A DNA stretch of 18,491 bases from Bryobacteraceae bacterium. Lineage in GTDB: Bacteria; Acidobacteriota; Terriglobia; Bryobacterales; Bryobacteraceae. This document shows positions 1 through 8,847 of this stretch, piece after piece; within the stretch, counting starts at the first letter, position 1; each line of letters begins with the position of its first letter. Position numbers and translations under genes: made by a program. The notes under the pieces are model-generated. The model saw only the letters and a program-made list of their open reading frames with translations. It ran no database searches and had not been told where the DNA came from. The stretch covers positions 1 through 18,491 of the forward strand of contig JASHQT010000275.1 of assembly GCA_030039005.1 (NCBI GenBank), written 5' to 3'.

Positions 1-2
1 TG

Positions 3-425
3 ACCGGCCGAATCGACAGGATACTGACGAACGATCGTCTGATCGCCGGGCTTAGCAGCTTCCTGGGCGTTCTCGCGATGCTGCTGGCGGGAATCGGCCT
101 ATATGGTTTGATGTCCTATCAAGTGACACGCCGCACCGGCGAAATGGGCGTCCGCGTGGCGCTCGGCGCTTCGCCCGGATCTATTTTGCTGCTCATACTC
201 CGCGACGCCAGCACGCTGGTCCTCGTTGGGCTAATAGCCGGTGTACTGGGCACGCTAGCGGTCGCGCGCATGGCGGAAGTCATTCTATTCGGATTATCCG
301 GCGCCGACCCTCTTACCTTGGCAACGTCCGCGGCCGGGCTCTTCGCGCTGGCGCTGCTTGCGGGCTATTTGCCCGCACGGCGTGCGGCCGCGCTCGACCC
401 AATGCAAGCGCTGCGCTCCGAGTGA
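3..425 (+). CDS. ABC transporter permease, MacB/FtsX (ADOP) family, C-terminal fragment
   Basis: The reading frame is open from the left edge (first full codon at base 3) and ends at TGA 423-425, so only the last 140 residues are seen. They form the C-terminal FtsX module: a hydrophobic helix (LLAGIGLYGLMSYQV), the cytoplasmic signature RRTGEMGVRVALGA, two more hydrophobic helices, and the closing motif YLPARRAAALDPMQALRSE. The complete permease at 5811-8492 ends in a very similar way, so this is probably another ADOP-type permease. Such proteins sit in the inner membrane; related MacB-type permeases work with a separate ATPase in mechanical transport or export. No ATPase is present in the window, and the substrate cannot be inferred. 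The methyltransferase gene starts 67 bases downstream on the same strand. Confidence 0.9.
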   Translation, partial: TGRIDRILTNDRLIAGLSSFLGVLAMLLAGIGLYGLMSYQVTRRTGEMGVRVALGASPGSILLLILRDASTLVLVGLIAGVLGTLAVARMAEVILFGLSGADPLTLATSAAGLFALALLAGYLPARRAAALDPMQALRSE

Positions 426-492
426 TCCGCCGCGACGCAGTGCCACACGCGCCTCGGGTTCGCCGGAGCGAGTAAGGCGGCATAATCTATCT

Positions 493-1917
493 GTGCCCCA
501 AAACACCTACAACGAAGTCCTGTACGAGAGTTCGGCGCGGTTCGCGACGCATCCGGACCGGCTAGCCGCGATTGCGCGACTGTTCGGGATGGACCCAGCG
601 CCGGTGGATCGCTGCCGCTATCTCGAAATCGGCTGCGGCGACGGGAGCAATATCGTAAGCATGGCTTATCACCTGCCGGGAAGCCAGTTTGTGGGCGTCG
701 ACCTCGCCGAAGTGCCCATTACGACCGGCGAGCGGATGCGCGCAGCGCTCGAAATCGGCAACTTGACACTGCGGGCGGCCGACCTTTGCAGCATCGGCGA
801 GGAGTGGGGCACATTCGACTACATCGCGGCGCACGGCGTCTACTCCTGGGTGCCAGCCGAGGTTCGCGATGCCCTGCTGCGAGTGTGTCAGGAGCGCCTG
901 GCGCCCAATGGCGTCGCCTTCATCAGCTACAACAGTCTGCCCGGCTGCTACGTTCGTCAGTTTCTTCGGAATCTCATGCTGTTTCACACCCGCGATATTC
1001 GGGACACTCGGGAGCGGCTGGCGCAGGCCCGCTGGGGCCTGCAATTCATGGCTGCTTCGACGCTCCTTACGGATGCGTGGCGTGCGCTTCTGGAACAGGA
1101 CATTGCCGTTATGCTCGAGCTGAACGACGGCTGGCTGCTGCACGACGATCTCTCGGAGGTGAACCATGCCCTGTACTTTCACGAATTCACAGCGCATGCC
1201 GGCCGTCACGGACTGCAATACCTGGGAGACGCCGATCCGCCTGAGATGTTCGATCCGCTAGGCCTGCTCAAACCGCTTACGGGCGGCGTGCTCGAGCGCG
1301 AACAATATATGGATTTCCTGAAAGCCAGGGGGTTTCGCCAGAGCCTGCTCTGCCACCAGAGTCAGAGCCTGGAACGCCGTCCGCTGGAAGAATGCCTGGA
1401 CCGGTTTTCCTTCTCATCGGCCTGCCACACCGTCGAGGGCGGCAAGATCGAAGGTCTGCGAAACAGTCGGATCACGCCCAAGCACGATGCCGTTCTTCAC
1501 GTAGCGGCTGCCTTGGGCGAGGCATATCCGCTCTCGCTAACGTTTGCCGAGCTGATTCCCTACGCTGGCGGAGCCGATCTGCGGGACATCCTCACCGGCA
1601 TGGTGCTGACCGGGTTCGCCGATTTCCACGTTCATCGTTTTCCGGGCAACAAGGTTGTGTCAGCGAAGCCCGCCGCAAGCCGGCTGGCGCGCTACCAGGC
1701 AATCCACTCGCGCACGGTGGTGAACGCTTGCTTCCGCGTCATGACGCTGGACGAGATCGGCCGCCAACTGCTGCCGTTGCTGGACGGTTCGCGCACCCAT
1801 CGCCAGGTTACGGAAGATCTCGGACGCCTTCCGGGCGCTCCGTCCTTGGACATAATCGAGAGGCAACTACCCGCGTACCTGCAACATCTCGCCCAATCGA
1901 CACTGCTGGAAAGCTAG
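493..1917 (+). CDS. class I SAM-dependent methyltransferase with methyltransferase regulatory domain
   Basis: A 474-residue cytoplasmic protein. The N-terminus (residues 1-40) has the family hallmark NTYNEVLYES...THPDRLAAIARLFGM. SAM-binding motif I follows at about residues 43-51 (YLEIGCGDG), then FVGVDLA as motif II and a Rossmann-fold core to about residue 230. The remainder resembles the methyltransferase regulatory domain (Pfam MethyTransf_Reg type) and a C-terminal winged-helix-like segment (LLPLLDGSRTHRQVTEDL). I chose the GTG at 493 because homologs begin just before N-x-Y-N-E-V, and a weak purine-rich stretch (taaggcgg, 473-480) lies upstream. The frame stays open back to an ATG at 358, but that start would overlap the permease gene and add low-complexity Arg/Ser/Pro sequence. 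The substrate is unknown. The gene converges on the phosphodiesterase at 1969 with 51 bases between them and no clear terminator. Confidence 0.9.
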   Translation: MPQNTYNEVLYESSARFATHPDRLAAIARLFGMDPAPVDRCRYLEIGCGDGSNIVSMAYHLPGSQFVGVDLAEVPITTGERMRAALEIGNLTLRAADLCSIGEEWGTFDYIAAHGVYSWVPAEVRDALLRVCQERLAPNGVAFISYNSLPGCYVRQFLRNLMLFHTRDIRDTRERLAQARWGLQFMAASTLLTDAWRALLEQDIAVMLELNDGWLLHDDLSEVNHALYFHEFTAHAGRHGLQYLGDADPPEMFDPLGLLKPLTGGVLEREQYMDFLKARGFRQSLLCHQSQSLERRPLEECLDRFSFSSACHTVEGGKIEGLRNSRITPKHDAVLHVAAALGEAYPLSLTFAELIPYAGGADLRDILTGMVLTGFADFHVHRFPGNKVVSAKPAASRLARYQAIHSRTVVNACFRVMTLDEIGRQLLPLLDGSRTHRQVTEDLGRLPGAPSLDIIERQLPAYLQHLAQSTLLES

Positions 1918-1968
1918 TCAGATCTTTGAAATGCATCAGAGGACATTCGTGTTGCTCTTCTTGACTAG

Positions 1969-3690
1969 CTAAGGACGCGCTAGAGGAAGGCGGGTCACCT
2001 CTGGCAAAGGTGCAGTACCTTCGATGCGTACGGCGTCCAGGAGCGTGGGGTCGAGTCCGAGGGCTTGCACGATCGTGGGCGCCACCTGCGCCGTTCGTGT
2101 CGTGACGTACACGGTCTTTGCAGAAAAGCTGGGATTGGATACCAGCAGCATGACGTTGGTGTCGTCATGGCCGAATCCGCCGTGATCTCCGATCATGGTG
2201 GTGCTGCCGGAGTAAGTCATCCCGATGTTGGGCGTTACGATGATGTCGGGCGTACGGGGATCCTGGCCGTCGCCCACGCCGCCCACGCCGAAGTTGAGCG
2301 CCAGAGTCGGTCCGTAATAGATTTCACCGAGCCCGATGAGCGCGGCGTCCTTTTCGAGCAACTGCACGGCGGAGGTAACGCTGGCGCCCGGGGCCAGCCA
2401 GAGCACCGAAACATCGTCTTCGGTGGCCCCGATTCCGGTTGTATTGAGCGGCGACTCCGAGTAGGGAATGGCAGATCCCAGCAGAGTGGCCGGCGTGTTG
2501 CTGCCGTTGGCCACGTATGCCGCCGGATCGATGGGCGATTCGCCGTGCTTGGCCGTAATGATTAACAGCGTGCTCTCGTAGAGGTTCGCGTCTTTCAGCG
2601 CCTGGACGATGCTGCCGATGGAGGCGTCCACAAACTGGATTTCACCGAGCAACTGGGCGCTCGGAAGCGCGGCTGCGTTCTGATAGCCACCGGCGCCCAC
2701 GCCTGGCTCGCTCACGCTTTCTCCGATATACACCGACTGGAAATTCATGCCGAACAACGTGGGCACCTGAGCGGGCGCGCCATCGTGATTAAGGCCGGCA
2801 ATCTGGTTGAGCAACGCGTTCACCTTGAGGGCATCGTAACACTGGATGTTTTCAAAGCTGGCGGCCCAGGCTCCGGTGCCGGCGCTGGAGTTGTCGCGAA
2901 TGGTAGCGCAGGAAACGCCTGTCGCGGTGGTGACGCCGGGGAGGGCGATTACAGCCGAGTCGACTTCCGGGGAGAAATAGTCGTCCAGCCCCCTGCCACC
3001 GGGTCCAGCGACGAACGAATACGAGGCGTGCTTGTCGATCCAGGCCGTGTAATAGCCGGCGGTGTGCACGACGCTAAAGATGGTGTTCACACGAACGAAG
3101 TCCCAGGGATAGACCGGCGCGCAGCCGTTGGCGGGATCGCGAACCAGTTTATTGGGGTCGATGGATGCCGCGCTGCCATCGGTCGGCGAGGCGCCAGGCG
3201 CGCCACCGTTCAACTTCGTGTCGTCTAATTCGATGCCCTGGTCAAAGTCGGTGGTCGTTCCGGGTGGCGCGGCATAAGGTGTGCATGTGCCTCCCGCCAA
3301 GCCGGTGCCGGTGGTGCTCACAGGCGGAGCAAGCGAACGGTCGTACGCGACATCGTAATAAAGGCCGGTGGTCTTGGGAGATCCGCCGGTCACAAGGGCA
3401 GCCAGTCCGGGGAAGGAGTCCGAGGGCATGGACGACATGGTGGCTACGTAGTTGATACCAGTTTGAGCCAGTGCCGCCAGGTTGGGGCAGTACGGATTTC
3501 CGTTGTTCGCGCCTGCAATTCCGTTTGCGCAGTTGTAAAAGTCGACGGCGTGCATGCCGTCGATACTCAGCAACAGTATATGCTGGAACCTTCCCGAGCC
3601 TGATGCGTTCCTATCCTGCGCCACACCAGGCGCCGCCGTTACAAGCGCCGCCATCGCCGCGACGGTTGCCACTACGCTTTTCGCTAACAT
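1969..3690 (-). CDS. secreted alkaline-phosphatase-superfamily protein (type I phosphodiesterase/nucleotide pyrophosphatase-like), paralog 1
   Basis: A 573-residue exported protein. Residues 1-25 form a signal peptide (MLAKSVVATVAAMAALVTAAPGVAQ). A metal-site Asp lies in LLSIDGMHAVD (D44). The likely nucleophile is Ser92 in PSDSFPGLAALVTGG, where NPP enzymes have Thr or Ser before F-P. Other landmarks are WIDKHASY (D219, H221), FVDASIG (D355), TAKHGESP (H382) and DHGGFGHDDTN (502-512), followed by the C-terminal QVAPTIVQALGLDP segment typical of the superfamily. The expected reaction is hydrolysis of a phosphodiester or phosphomonoester in the periplasm; the substrate is unknown. The Asp normally preceding His in the SDHG motif is Lys381 here. 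The ATG at 3690 is well supported by GGAGG (complement of 3697-3701) six bases upstream. It is a close paralog of the gene at 3838-5601 and separated from it by a terminator, so it probably has its own promoter in 3691-3773. Confidence 0.9.
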   Translation of the reverse strand: MLAKSVVATVAAMAALVTAAPGVAQDRNASGSGRFQHILLLSIDGMHAVDFYNCANGIAGANNGNPYCPNLAALAQTGINYVATMSSMPSDSFPGLAALVTGGSPKTTGLYYDVAYDRSLAPPVSTTGTGLAGGTCTPYAAPPGTTTDFDQGIELDDTKLNGGAPGASPTDGSAASIDPNKLVRDPANGCAPVYPWDFVRVNTIFSVVHTAGYYTAWIDKHASYSFVAGPGGRGLDDYFSPEVDSAVIALPGVTTATGVSCATIRDNSSAGTGAWAASFENIQCYDALKVNALLNQIAGLNHDGAPAQVPTLFGMNFQSVYIGESVSEPGVGAGGYQNAAALPSAQLLGEIQFVDASIGSIVQALKDANLYESTLLIITAKHGESPIDPAAYVANGSNTPATLLGSAIPYSESPLNTTGIGATEDDVSVLWLAPGASVTSAVQLLEKDAALIGLGEIYYGPTLALNFGVGGVGDGQDPRTPDIIVTPNIGMTYSGSTTMIGDHGGFGHDDTNVMLLVSNPSFSAKTVYVTTRTAQVAPTIVQALGLDPTLLDAVRIEGTAPLPEVTRLPLARP

Positions 3691-3773
3691 GTCGAGCCTC
3701 CAGGGGGAATACTATCGTGCGAAGGAAACGCCGCCGTTACGTTTTCGTGAAAACTCGGCTACAGACGGCCAAC

Positions 3774-3803
3774 AAAAAAGAGCGCGGCACGTGCGCCGCG
3801 CTC
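3774..3803 (-). terminator. rho-independent terminator
   Basis: A perfect 9-bp stem, GAGCGCGGC / GCCGCGCTC (3780-3788 and 3795-3803), with a 6-base loop, is followed on the minus strand by six U residues (A-run 3774-3779). It lies 34 bases past the stop of the 3838-5601 gene. It should separate that transcript from the downstream paralog at 1969-3690. Confidence 0.88.
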
Positions 3804-3837
3804 GTTGCTGCTTGCGGGTTGAAAACCGAGCTTTCCG

Positions 3838-5601
3838 TCAGTACTGCGTGGAAAAAACGCCGGGCAGCGTTTGCGTGCCTTCCGATTGCACGGCCTGCAG
3901 CTCACTCGGATTGAGCCCCAGGGCCTGCAGGATGGTGGGAGCGATCTGCATCGTTTCCACCGGCGTGGTGATTGTGGTTTCGCGGAAGCTGGGGTTCTCG
4001 AGCAACAGCATCACGTTGGTGTCGTCGTGAGAGAAGCCACCATGTTCGGCGAGTTTCTTGGTGCTCGCCGAATAGGTGACGCCGATGTTCGGGGTAACCA
4101 GAATGTCAGGAGTCCGCGGGTCGAGTCCCGGCCCCAGTCCCGGCGGGTTGAAAAGCTGCGTGATCCCCGGTCCCCAGAAGATCTGGCCGATGCCGGCGAT
4201 GTTACTGGAAGCCGGCGAGTCGGTCTCGAGCAATCCGGCCGCGTCCGCCGCCGTGCAACTGCTGTTCAGCCAGATGAGGGAGACATCGTCTTCCGTGGGA
4301 CCAAGACCGGTGGGGTTCAGCGGCGACTCCGAGTAGGGGATGCATCCGGCGCCCGCGAGAATCGTAGCCGGCGACGTGGTCACCAGCCCGCTGGTGGTGA
4401 TCGGCACATAGCGCGAGGAATCCACCGGGCTTTGGCCGTGTTTGGCGCTGATGACGATCAAGGTGGAATTGTACAGGCCGTTGCTCTTGAGCTCCGCTAC
4501 CATCTTGCCGATGGAGCCGTCTACAAACTCGATTTCGCTGAGCAGCGACGGAGTGGGAGTGCCTTGGGCGTCCAAGTAACCGCCCTTGGTCACGGGACTG
4601 AGGGATTTCTCAATCAGCTTTTGGCCCACGCTGACCGCCTGGAAATTCATTCCCAGGATGGTGGGCACTTTGGTGCGTGCGGTTCCGTCGTGATTCTTGC
4701 CCGCAATTTCGTTGAGGATCGCATTCACCTTCAGCGTGTCGTAACATTGGATATTCTGAAAACTGTTCGTCCAAGTGTCTGAAGAAGACACCGCAGTCTG
4801 ATCGGGCAACGGATTGCAGCTTACCGAGCCTGCGCTCACGCCGGGCAGATTCACGGGAATTGAATTAATTTCCGGCGCGTAATAATCATCCAGGTTGGAG
4901 CCATTGCCGGGACCTGCGACCGCCGAATATGCCGGATGCTTATCGGACCAGGCTGTATATCCGCCCGCGGCATGAATCACGCCGAAGATCGTGTTGGTCC
5001 GGACGAAATTCCAAGGATAAACCGGCGCGCAGCCTTGGCTGGGATTGCGCACCAACCGGCTCGGATCGATTGAGGCAATGCCGCCGTCAGCCAGCCCTGC
5101 CCCGGGTGCGCCGCCATTCAGCAGGGTTTGATTGATATCGACGCCCTCGTCGTATTCCGTTGTGGTTCCGCTCGGCGTGGCGTAAGGTGTGCAGGTGCCT
5201 GCCGCCAGACCGTCGCCGGTGGTCACCGCGGGCGGGTCGAGCGAGCGGTCATAAGCATCGTCGTAAAAAGCTCCGACCGTCCGGGGTGACCCGCCTGTGA
5301 CAAGCGCCATGAGGCCCGGAAACGAGTCCGATGGCCGCGAGGTCGACGAATAAAGATAATTGATGCCGGTAGGCTTGAGCTGCGCCAGGTTGGGGCAGAA
5401 CGGAGTTCCTCCATTCGCGCCGCTGATTCCGTTGGCGCAGTTGATGAAATCCAGCGCATGCATGCCGTCGATGCTAATCAGCAATACATGCTGGATATTC
5501 TGATTGCCGAAGAACGAAGGCTGCGCGAACAGACGCTGCGCCGGCGCCACGGCCAATAGCAACGCGGCCGCGAGCGAACATCGCTTCAAGTTCTGTTTCA
5601 T
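3838..5601 (-). CDS. secreted alkaline-phosphatase-superfamily protein (type I phosphodiesterase/nucleotide pyrophosphatase-like), paralog 2
   Basis: A 587-residue exported protein, colinear with the 1969-3690 product and sharing long identical runs (for example GCAPVYPW, NIQCYD, GGFxHDDTNVMLL). The signal peptide is residues 1-27 (MKQNLKRCSLAAALLLAVAPAQRLFAQ). Superfamily landmarks are ISIDGMHALD (D45), RPSDSFPG (candidate nucleophile Ser93), WSDKHPAY (D220, H222), SAKHGQSP (K387, H388) and AEHGGFSHDD (519-527). As in the paralog, the usual Asp before His in the DHG motif is Lys. I chose the ATG at 5601 because it opens the signal peptide and has GAGGGG (complement of 5606-5611) just upstream. 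The frame is open further upstream to 5796, but that extension lacks signal-peptide character. It lies 209 bases downstream of the ADOP gene and ends in a strong terminator. Substrate unknown. Confidence 0.9.
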   Translation of the reverse strand: MKQNLKRCSLAAALLLAVAPAQRLFAQPSFFGNQNIQHVLLISIDGMHALDFINCANGISGANGGTPFCPNLAQLKPTGINYLYSSTSRPSDSFPGLMALVTGGSPRTVGAFYDDAYDRSLDPPAVTTGDGLAAGTCTPYATPSGTTTEYDEGVDINQTLLNGGAPGAGLADGGIASIDPSRLVRNPSQGCAPVYPWNFVRTNTIFGVIHAAGGYTAWSDKHPAYSAVAGPGNGSNLDDYYAPEINSIPVNLPGVSAGSVSCNPLPDQTAVSSSDTWTNSFQNIQCYDTLKVNAILNEIAGKNHDGTARTKVPTILGMNFQAVSVGQKLIEKSLSPVTKGGYLDAQGTPTPSLLSEIEFVDGSIGKMVAELKSNGLYNSTLIVISAKHGQSPVDSSRYVPITTSGLVTTSPATILAGAGCIPYSESPLNPTGLGPTEDDVSLIWLNSSCTAADAAGLLETDSPASSNIAGIGQIFWGPGITQLFNPPGLGPGLDPRTPDILVTPNIGVTYSASTKKLAEHGGFSHDDTNVMLLLENPSFRETTITTPVETMQIAPTILQALGLNPSELQAVQSEGTQTLPGVFSTQY

Positions 5602-5810
5602 TGTTCCCCTCTGTCGAATAGGATTGACGGGCCGGAAGCGGCCTGCCAGCGAACAGTATGGAAGCGGTCCATGAACGGTGTTTTGCAGCGCAATAAATCT
5701 TCCGTGAATATTTGAGTCGCCCCGTAACGGTGAGGTCACGTTAGCCGCGCAGGTTGTGGGATCTCGCGACGCGGGACAGCAATGCGGTCCCGGCACTTAT
5801 TCCGCGGGCA

Positions 5811-8492
5811 CTATTCCGTGCGGAGGGCTTCGACTGGATCGATGGCCATAGCACGGCGCGCGGGAACATAACTGGCCAGCACGGCCGCGATCATCAGCAG
5901 AGCGCAAACTGCCGCGTAGGTCAGCGGATCAAGGGCGGTGACCCCAAATAATAAAGACGACATCAGACGTGTGAGTCCCGCGGCGGCGGCCAGGCCCAGG
6001 ACGGCTCCCACGCCGGCCAGCAGGAGGCCTTGACACACGAACACGCGCAGCAATCCGGCCGGCTGCGCGCCCAGCGCCATGCGGATTCCGATTTCACGGG
6101 TCCTTTGCGCAACAGCGTAGGCGATCACACCATAGATTCCCACCAGGCCGAGCATCAGAGCCATGCCTCCAGCGATGGCCAGCATCACGAGAGTGAACGA
6201 GGTTCGCGCCATGGATTGATCGTAGAGTGTCTTCAGTGTGGTGTCGAGGAACACCGGCTGCCTTCCGTTGATGGACCAGATGACTTGCCGCTCCTCGTCC
6301 AGCAGACCCTCCGTTCCAGTCCGATTGGAGCGGACGGCGAACATGGCGGCGCCAAGGACGAACCCCTGTGGGCCGCCAAAGAGCCATTGGTCCATCAGGG
6401 CGGGCCAGTAGGCCATGGTGGGCGGCTGCACCTGCATGCCGTTGTCATAAACATCTTCGACTACGCCCACCACTTCGCGCCACGCATCGGTGCTACCGAC
6501 ACGAATCCGCTTGCCCAGCGCCGCGCGCGGCGAGCCCCAGATCTCTCGCGCCAGATTCTCGGAAACGATGGCTACATGCCGTTTCTCATAAAGGTCGGTC
6601 CAGGTGAACTCACGCCCCGCGAGGACGCGCGTTCCCATGGTCTTGAAGAATCCGGGCGCAATCATGCGGAATCGCCGGGAGGGTGGAACGTGGCCTGCCG
6701 CGAAAGGTTTGTCTTCGGCATACACCGGATTGTTGGGGCTCAGGAATGTTTCGAGCGGCGCAGCATTGGCGAGCGCCACCGAGGTGACGCCGGGAATAGC
6801 TGCGAGCTTGTCCATGATTTCGGCGTAGACCCGCATGATGCCCTCGGGGGTGTTGGCCACGGTTTCCGGGACCAAAGTATGCACGATCTGGATCTGTTCA
6901 GGGTGCGTGAATCCCGGATGGACGCTGCGCAACTGCTGAAAGGTGCGAATCATGAGGCCGGAGCAGATCAACAGCACCAGTGCCAGCGCCACTTGTACCA
7001 CCACCAGCGTGTTCCGCGCTCGGTGACGCTCCCGGCCCTGGCTGAACGTGCGACCGGTGCCCCGCAGCGCCGTCGCGACGCGAGGTCCCGCGTACTTGAA
7101 GACGGGTATCAGCCCGAAAAGCACACCCGAAAACAAGGACACGCCCAAGGTGAAGGCCAGCACATATGGATCGATTCCGATTTCGTGCAGCCGCGGCAAG
7201 GAGTCCGGACCCTTCGCGACCAAAATCCGCAAAGCCGCATAGGCGATGCCGAGACCCAAGGCGCCACCGGCCAATCCCAATGTCATGCTTTCGACCAGCA
7301 TTTCCCGAGCGATGCGGCGCCAGCCGGCACCCAGCGCGGCGCGGATCGCAAGCTCCTGCTGGCGGCTCTCACCGCGCACGAGCATGAGATTCGCCACGTT
7401 CGCGCAGGCGATCACCAGAACCAACAGGAGCGTCCCCATGACGACCCAGAGCGTCGTGCCGACGTCTCCCACGATCTCCTGCTTCAACGGCTGAATCTTA
7501 GGCCCGATACGAGCGTTCTCGAAGATCGCCCGGCCAAAGCCCGGCGTGGGCGGCCAAGCGCGCAGCCAGATTCCCAACATGCGGGCCTGATCCGCATTGG
7601 CCTGGACGAGGGTGACGCCGGGTTTGAGCCGTGCAATCCCGCGATAGCTGAAATCCCCCAGAAAGACTTTACCGCGATCGAACCGATGCGGAACAATCAA
7701 CTCGGGATCGCGTACGAAGCGAAAATCCGCCGGCATCACGCCAATGACAATGTGTGGAGTTCCGTTGATAGTCAGCGAGCGGCCAAGGATGGATTTGTCG
7801 CCTCCGAAACGCCGCTGCCAATAGCCGTAGGTGAGGATCACCGTCTCCGCCGTACCCGGCGTGTCGTCGGCTTGGGAAAACCAGCGGCCCAAGAGGGGCT
7901 GGACGTCCAAGGCATCCAGGACGCCATAGGTAACGTAGAGCGCGCGGGGGAAGTCCGGCTCAGCAAGGCCGGTGACGTTTGCGCCATTGGAGTCCCACAC
8001 ACCAAACTGCTGAAACGTGCGGTTCTCGTCGCGATAGGTGAAATACATGGAGGGAGTGCATTCCAGGCTGTCGCCGAAGCCGGGCAACCCGGGCGCTGTG
8101 TGCCAGACGCCTACCAGGGCATCAGCATGCGGATACGCGAGCGGCCGGATCAAAACGCTGTCGATGACGCCGAAGATGGTAGTGTTCGCGCCGATGCCGA
8201 GGGCGAGGGTAAAGAGAGCGGCGGCGGTGAACGATGGATTGTGCCGCAGGCCGCGCAACGCGTAGCGAAAATCGCTCGAGAGAGAATCGAGCCAGCCAAT
8301 TCCGTTCATCTGATAAATCTCCTCCCGCCGCGCGATCAGATTGCCGGCTTGCTTGAGCGCCGCCGCGCGGGCTTGCTCCGGCGTCAAGCCCTGCGCGCGG
8401 AACGCGTCGGTTGCGATATCGAGGTGCGCTTCCATTTCCTCGCGCCATTCACGATCCGCTTTATTGCGGCGGAGATAATTTCGCCAGGACAT
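5811..8492 (-). CDS. ADOP-family ABC transporter permease (duplicated MacB-PCD/FtsX)
   Basis: An 893-residue inner-membrane protein of the acidobacterial duplicated orphan permease type. Residues 1-80 are the ADOP-specific soluble prefix (REWREEMEAHLDIATDAFRAQGLTPEQARAAALKQ...). A first transmembrane helix (about 88-112, ALFTLALGIGANTTIFGVID) leads to a MacB-type periplasmic domain (about 115-330). The first FtsX module is at about 345-460 (LVIACANVANLMLVRGESRQQELAIRAALGA). A second helix, a second periplasmic domain (about 490-750) and a second FtsX module follow (about 775-890, YAVAQRTREIGIRMALGA, ending YVPARRAMAIDPVEALRTE). 'Orphan' refers to the usual absence of an adjacent ATPase, which also holds here. 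Its ATG follows the padR stop by one base (TAACATG), implying translational coupling and control by that PadR. The substrate is unknown. Confidence 0.95.
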   Translation of the reverse strand: MSWRNYLRRNKADREWREEMEAHLDIATDAFRAQGLTPEQARAAALKQAGNLIARREEIYQMNGIGWLDSLSSDFRYALRGLRHNPSFTAAALFTLALGIGANTTIFGVIDSVLIRPLAYPHADALVGVWHTAPGLPGFGDSLECTPSMYFTYRDENRTFQQFGVWDSNGANVTGLAEPDFPRALYVTYGVLDALDVQPLLGRWFSQADDTPGTAETVILTYGYWQRRFGGDKSILGRSLTINGTPHIVIGVMPADFRFVRDPELIVPHRFDRGKVFLGDFSYRGIARLKPGVTLVQANADQARMLGIWLRAWPPTPGFGRAIFENARIGPKIQPLKQEIVGDVGTTLWVVMGTLLLVLVIACANVANLMLVRGESRQQELAIRAALGAGWRRIAREMLVESMTLGLAGGALGLGIAYAALRILVAKGPDSLPRLHEIGIDPYVLAFTLGVSLFSGVLFGLIPVFKYAGPRVATALRGTGRTFSQGRERHRARNTLVVVQVALALVLLICSGLMIRTFQQLRSVHPGFTHPEQIQIVHTLVPETVANTPEGIMRVYAEIMDKLAAIPGVTSVALANAAPLETFLSPNNPVYAEDKPFAAGHVPPSRRFRMIAPGFFKTMGTRVLAGREFTWTDLYEKRHVAIVSENLAREIWGSPRAALGKRIRVGSTDAWREVVGVVEDVYDNGMQVQPPTMAYWPALMDQWLFGGPQGFVLGAAMFAVRSNRTGTEGLLDEERQVIWSINGRQPVFLDTTLKTLYDQSMARTSFTLVMLAIAGGMALMLGLVGIYGVIAYAVAQRTREIGIRMALGAQPAGLLRVFVCQGLLLAGVGAVLGLAAAAGLTRLMSSLLFGVTALDPLTYAAVCALLMIAAVLASYVPARRAMAIDPVEALRTE

Positions 8493-8493
8493 G

Positions 8494-8829
8494 TTACGAC
8501 GTCCGCATGACGAGTTGGATGGCCCGGATCATCTTGTTGAAAGCGGTGGATTCCGCTTCGAGCCGCTTCCGTCCGGCGGGAGTAAGCCGGTAGAATCGCG
8601 CGCGCCGGTTCAAGTCCGTCACGCCCCATTCGGCCTTGAGCCAACCCTTTTGCAGCATGCGGTTCAGCGCGGGGTACAGCGAGCCGTCCTCGATATGGAG
8701 ATCGCCCTTAGACCAGTCCCGAATGCGCTTGGCGATGGCGTAGCCGTGCAGGGGACCGGGATGGAGCGTCCGGAGGATCATCATGTATAGCGTCCCGGGC
8801 AGCAGTTCGGGACTCTGGGATTCGCCCAT
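8494..8829 (-). CDS. PadR family transcriptional regulator
   Basis: A 111-residue cytoplasmic winged-helix repressor with the typical PadR pattern: LLPGTLYMMILRTLHPGPLHGYAIAKRI, then the recognition/wing region IEDGSLYPALNRMLQKGWLKAEWG...NRRARFYRLTPAGRKRLEAE, and a short C-terminal dimerisation helix. Length and motif order match the short PadR subfamily that accompanies ADOP permeases in acidobacteria. The ATG at 8829 is preceded by GAAAGG (complement of 8840-8845). It is the first gene of a two-gene operon with the permease; the two coding regions are separated by one base. It most likely represses its own promoter through the inverted repeat at 8848-8861. The inducer is unknown. Confidence 0.95.
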   Translation of the reverse strand: MGESQSPELLPGTLYMMILRTLHPGPLHGYAIAKRIRDWSKGDLHIEDGSLYPALNRMLQKGWLKAEWGVTDLNRRARFYRLTPAGRKRLEAESTAFNKMIRAIQLVMRTS

Positions 8830-8847
8830 GTTCGGAATACCTTTCTT

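Noticed and set aside
358..492. Longer methyltransferase start overlapping the permease gene
   Set aside because: The added residues are out-of-frame translation of the permease 3' end; the family N-terminus (NTYNEVLYES) begins just after the GTG at 493.
5602..5796. N-terminal extension of the second phosphodiesterase to an upstream start
   Set aside because: The extension has no signal-peptide character; the ATG at 5601 begins a good signal peptide and has a ribosome-binding site.
6030..8510. An 826-codon plus-strand open frame opposite the ADOP permease
   Set aside because: It is a high-GC antisense shadow of a clear permease gene; its sequence is rich in His, Gln, Arg and Gly with no recognisable domain.
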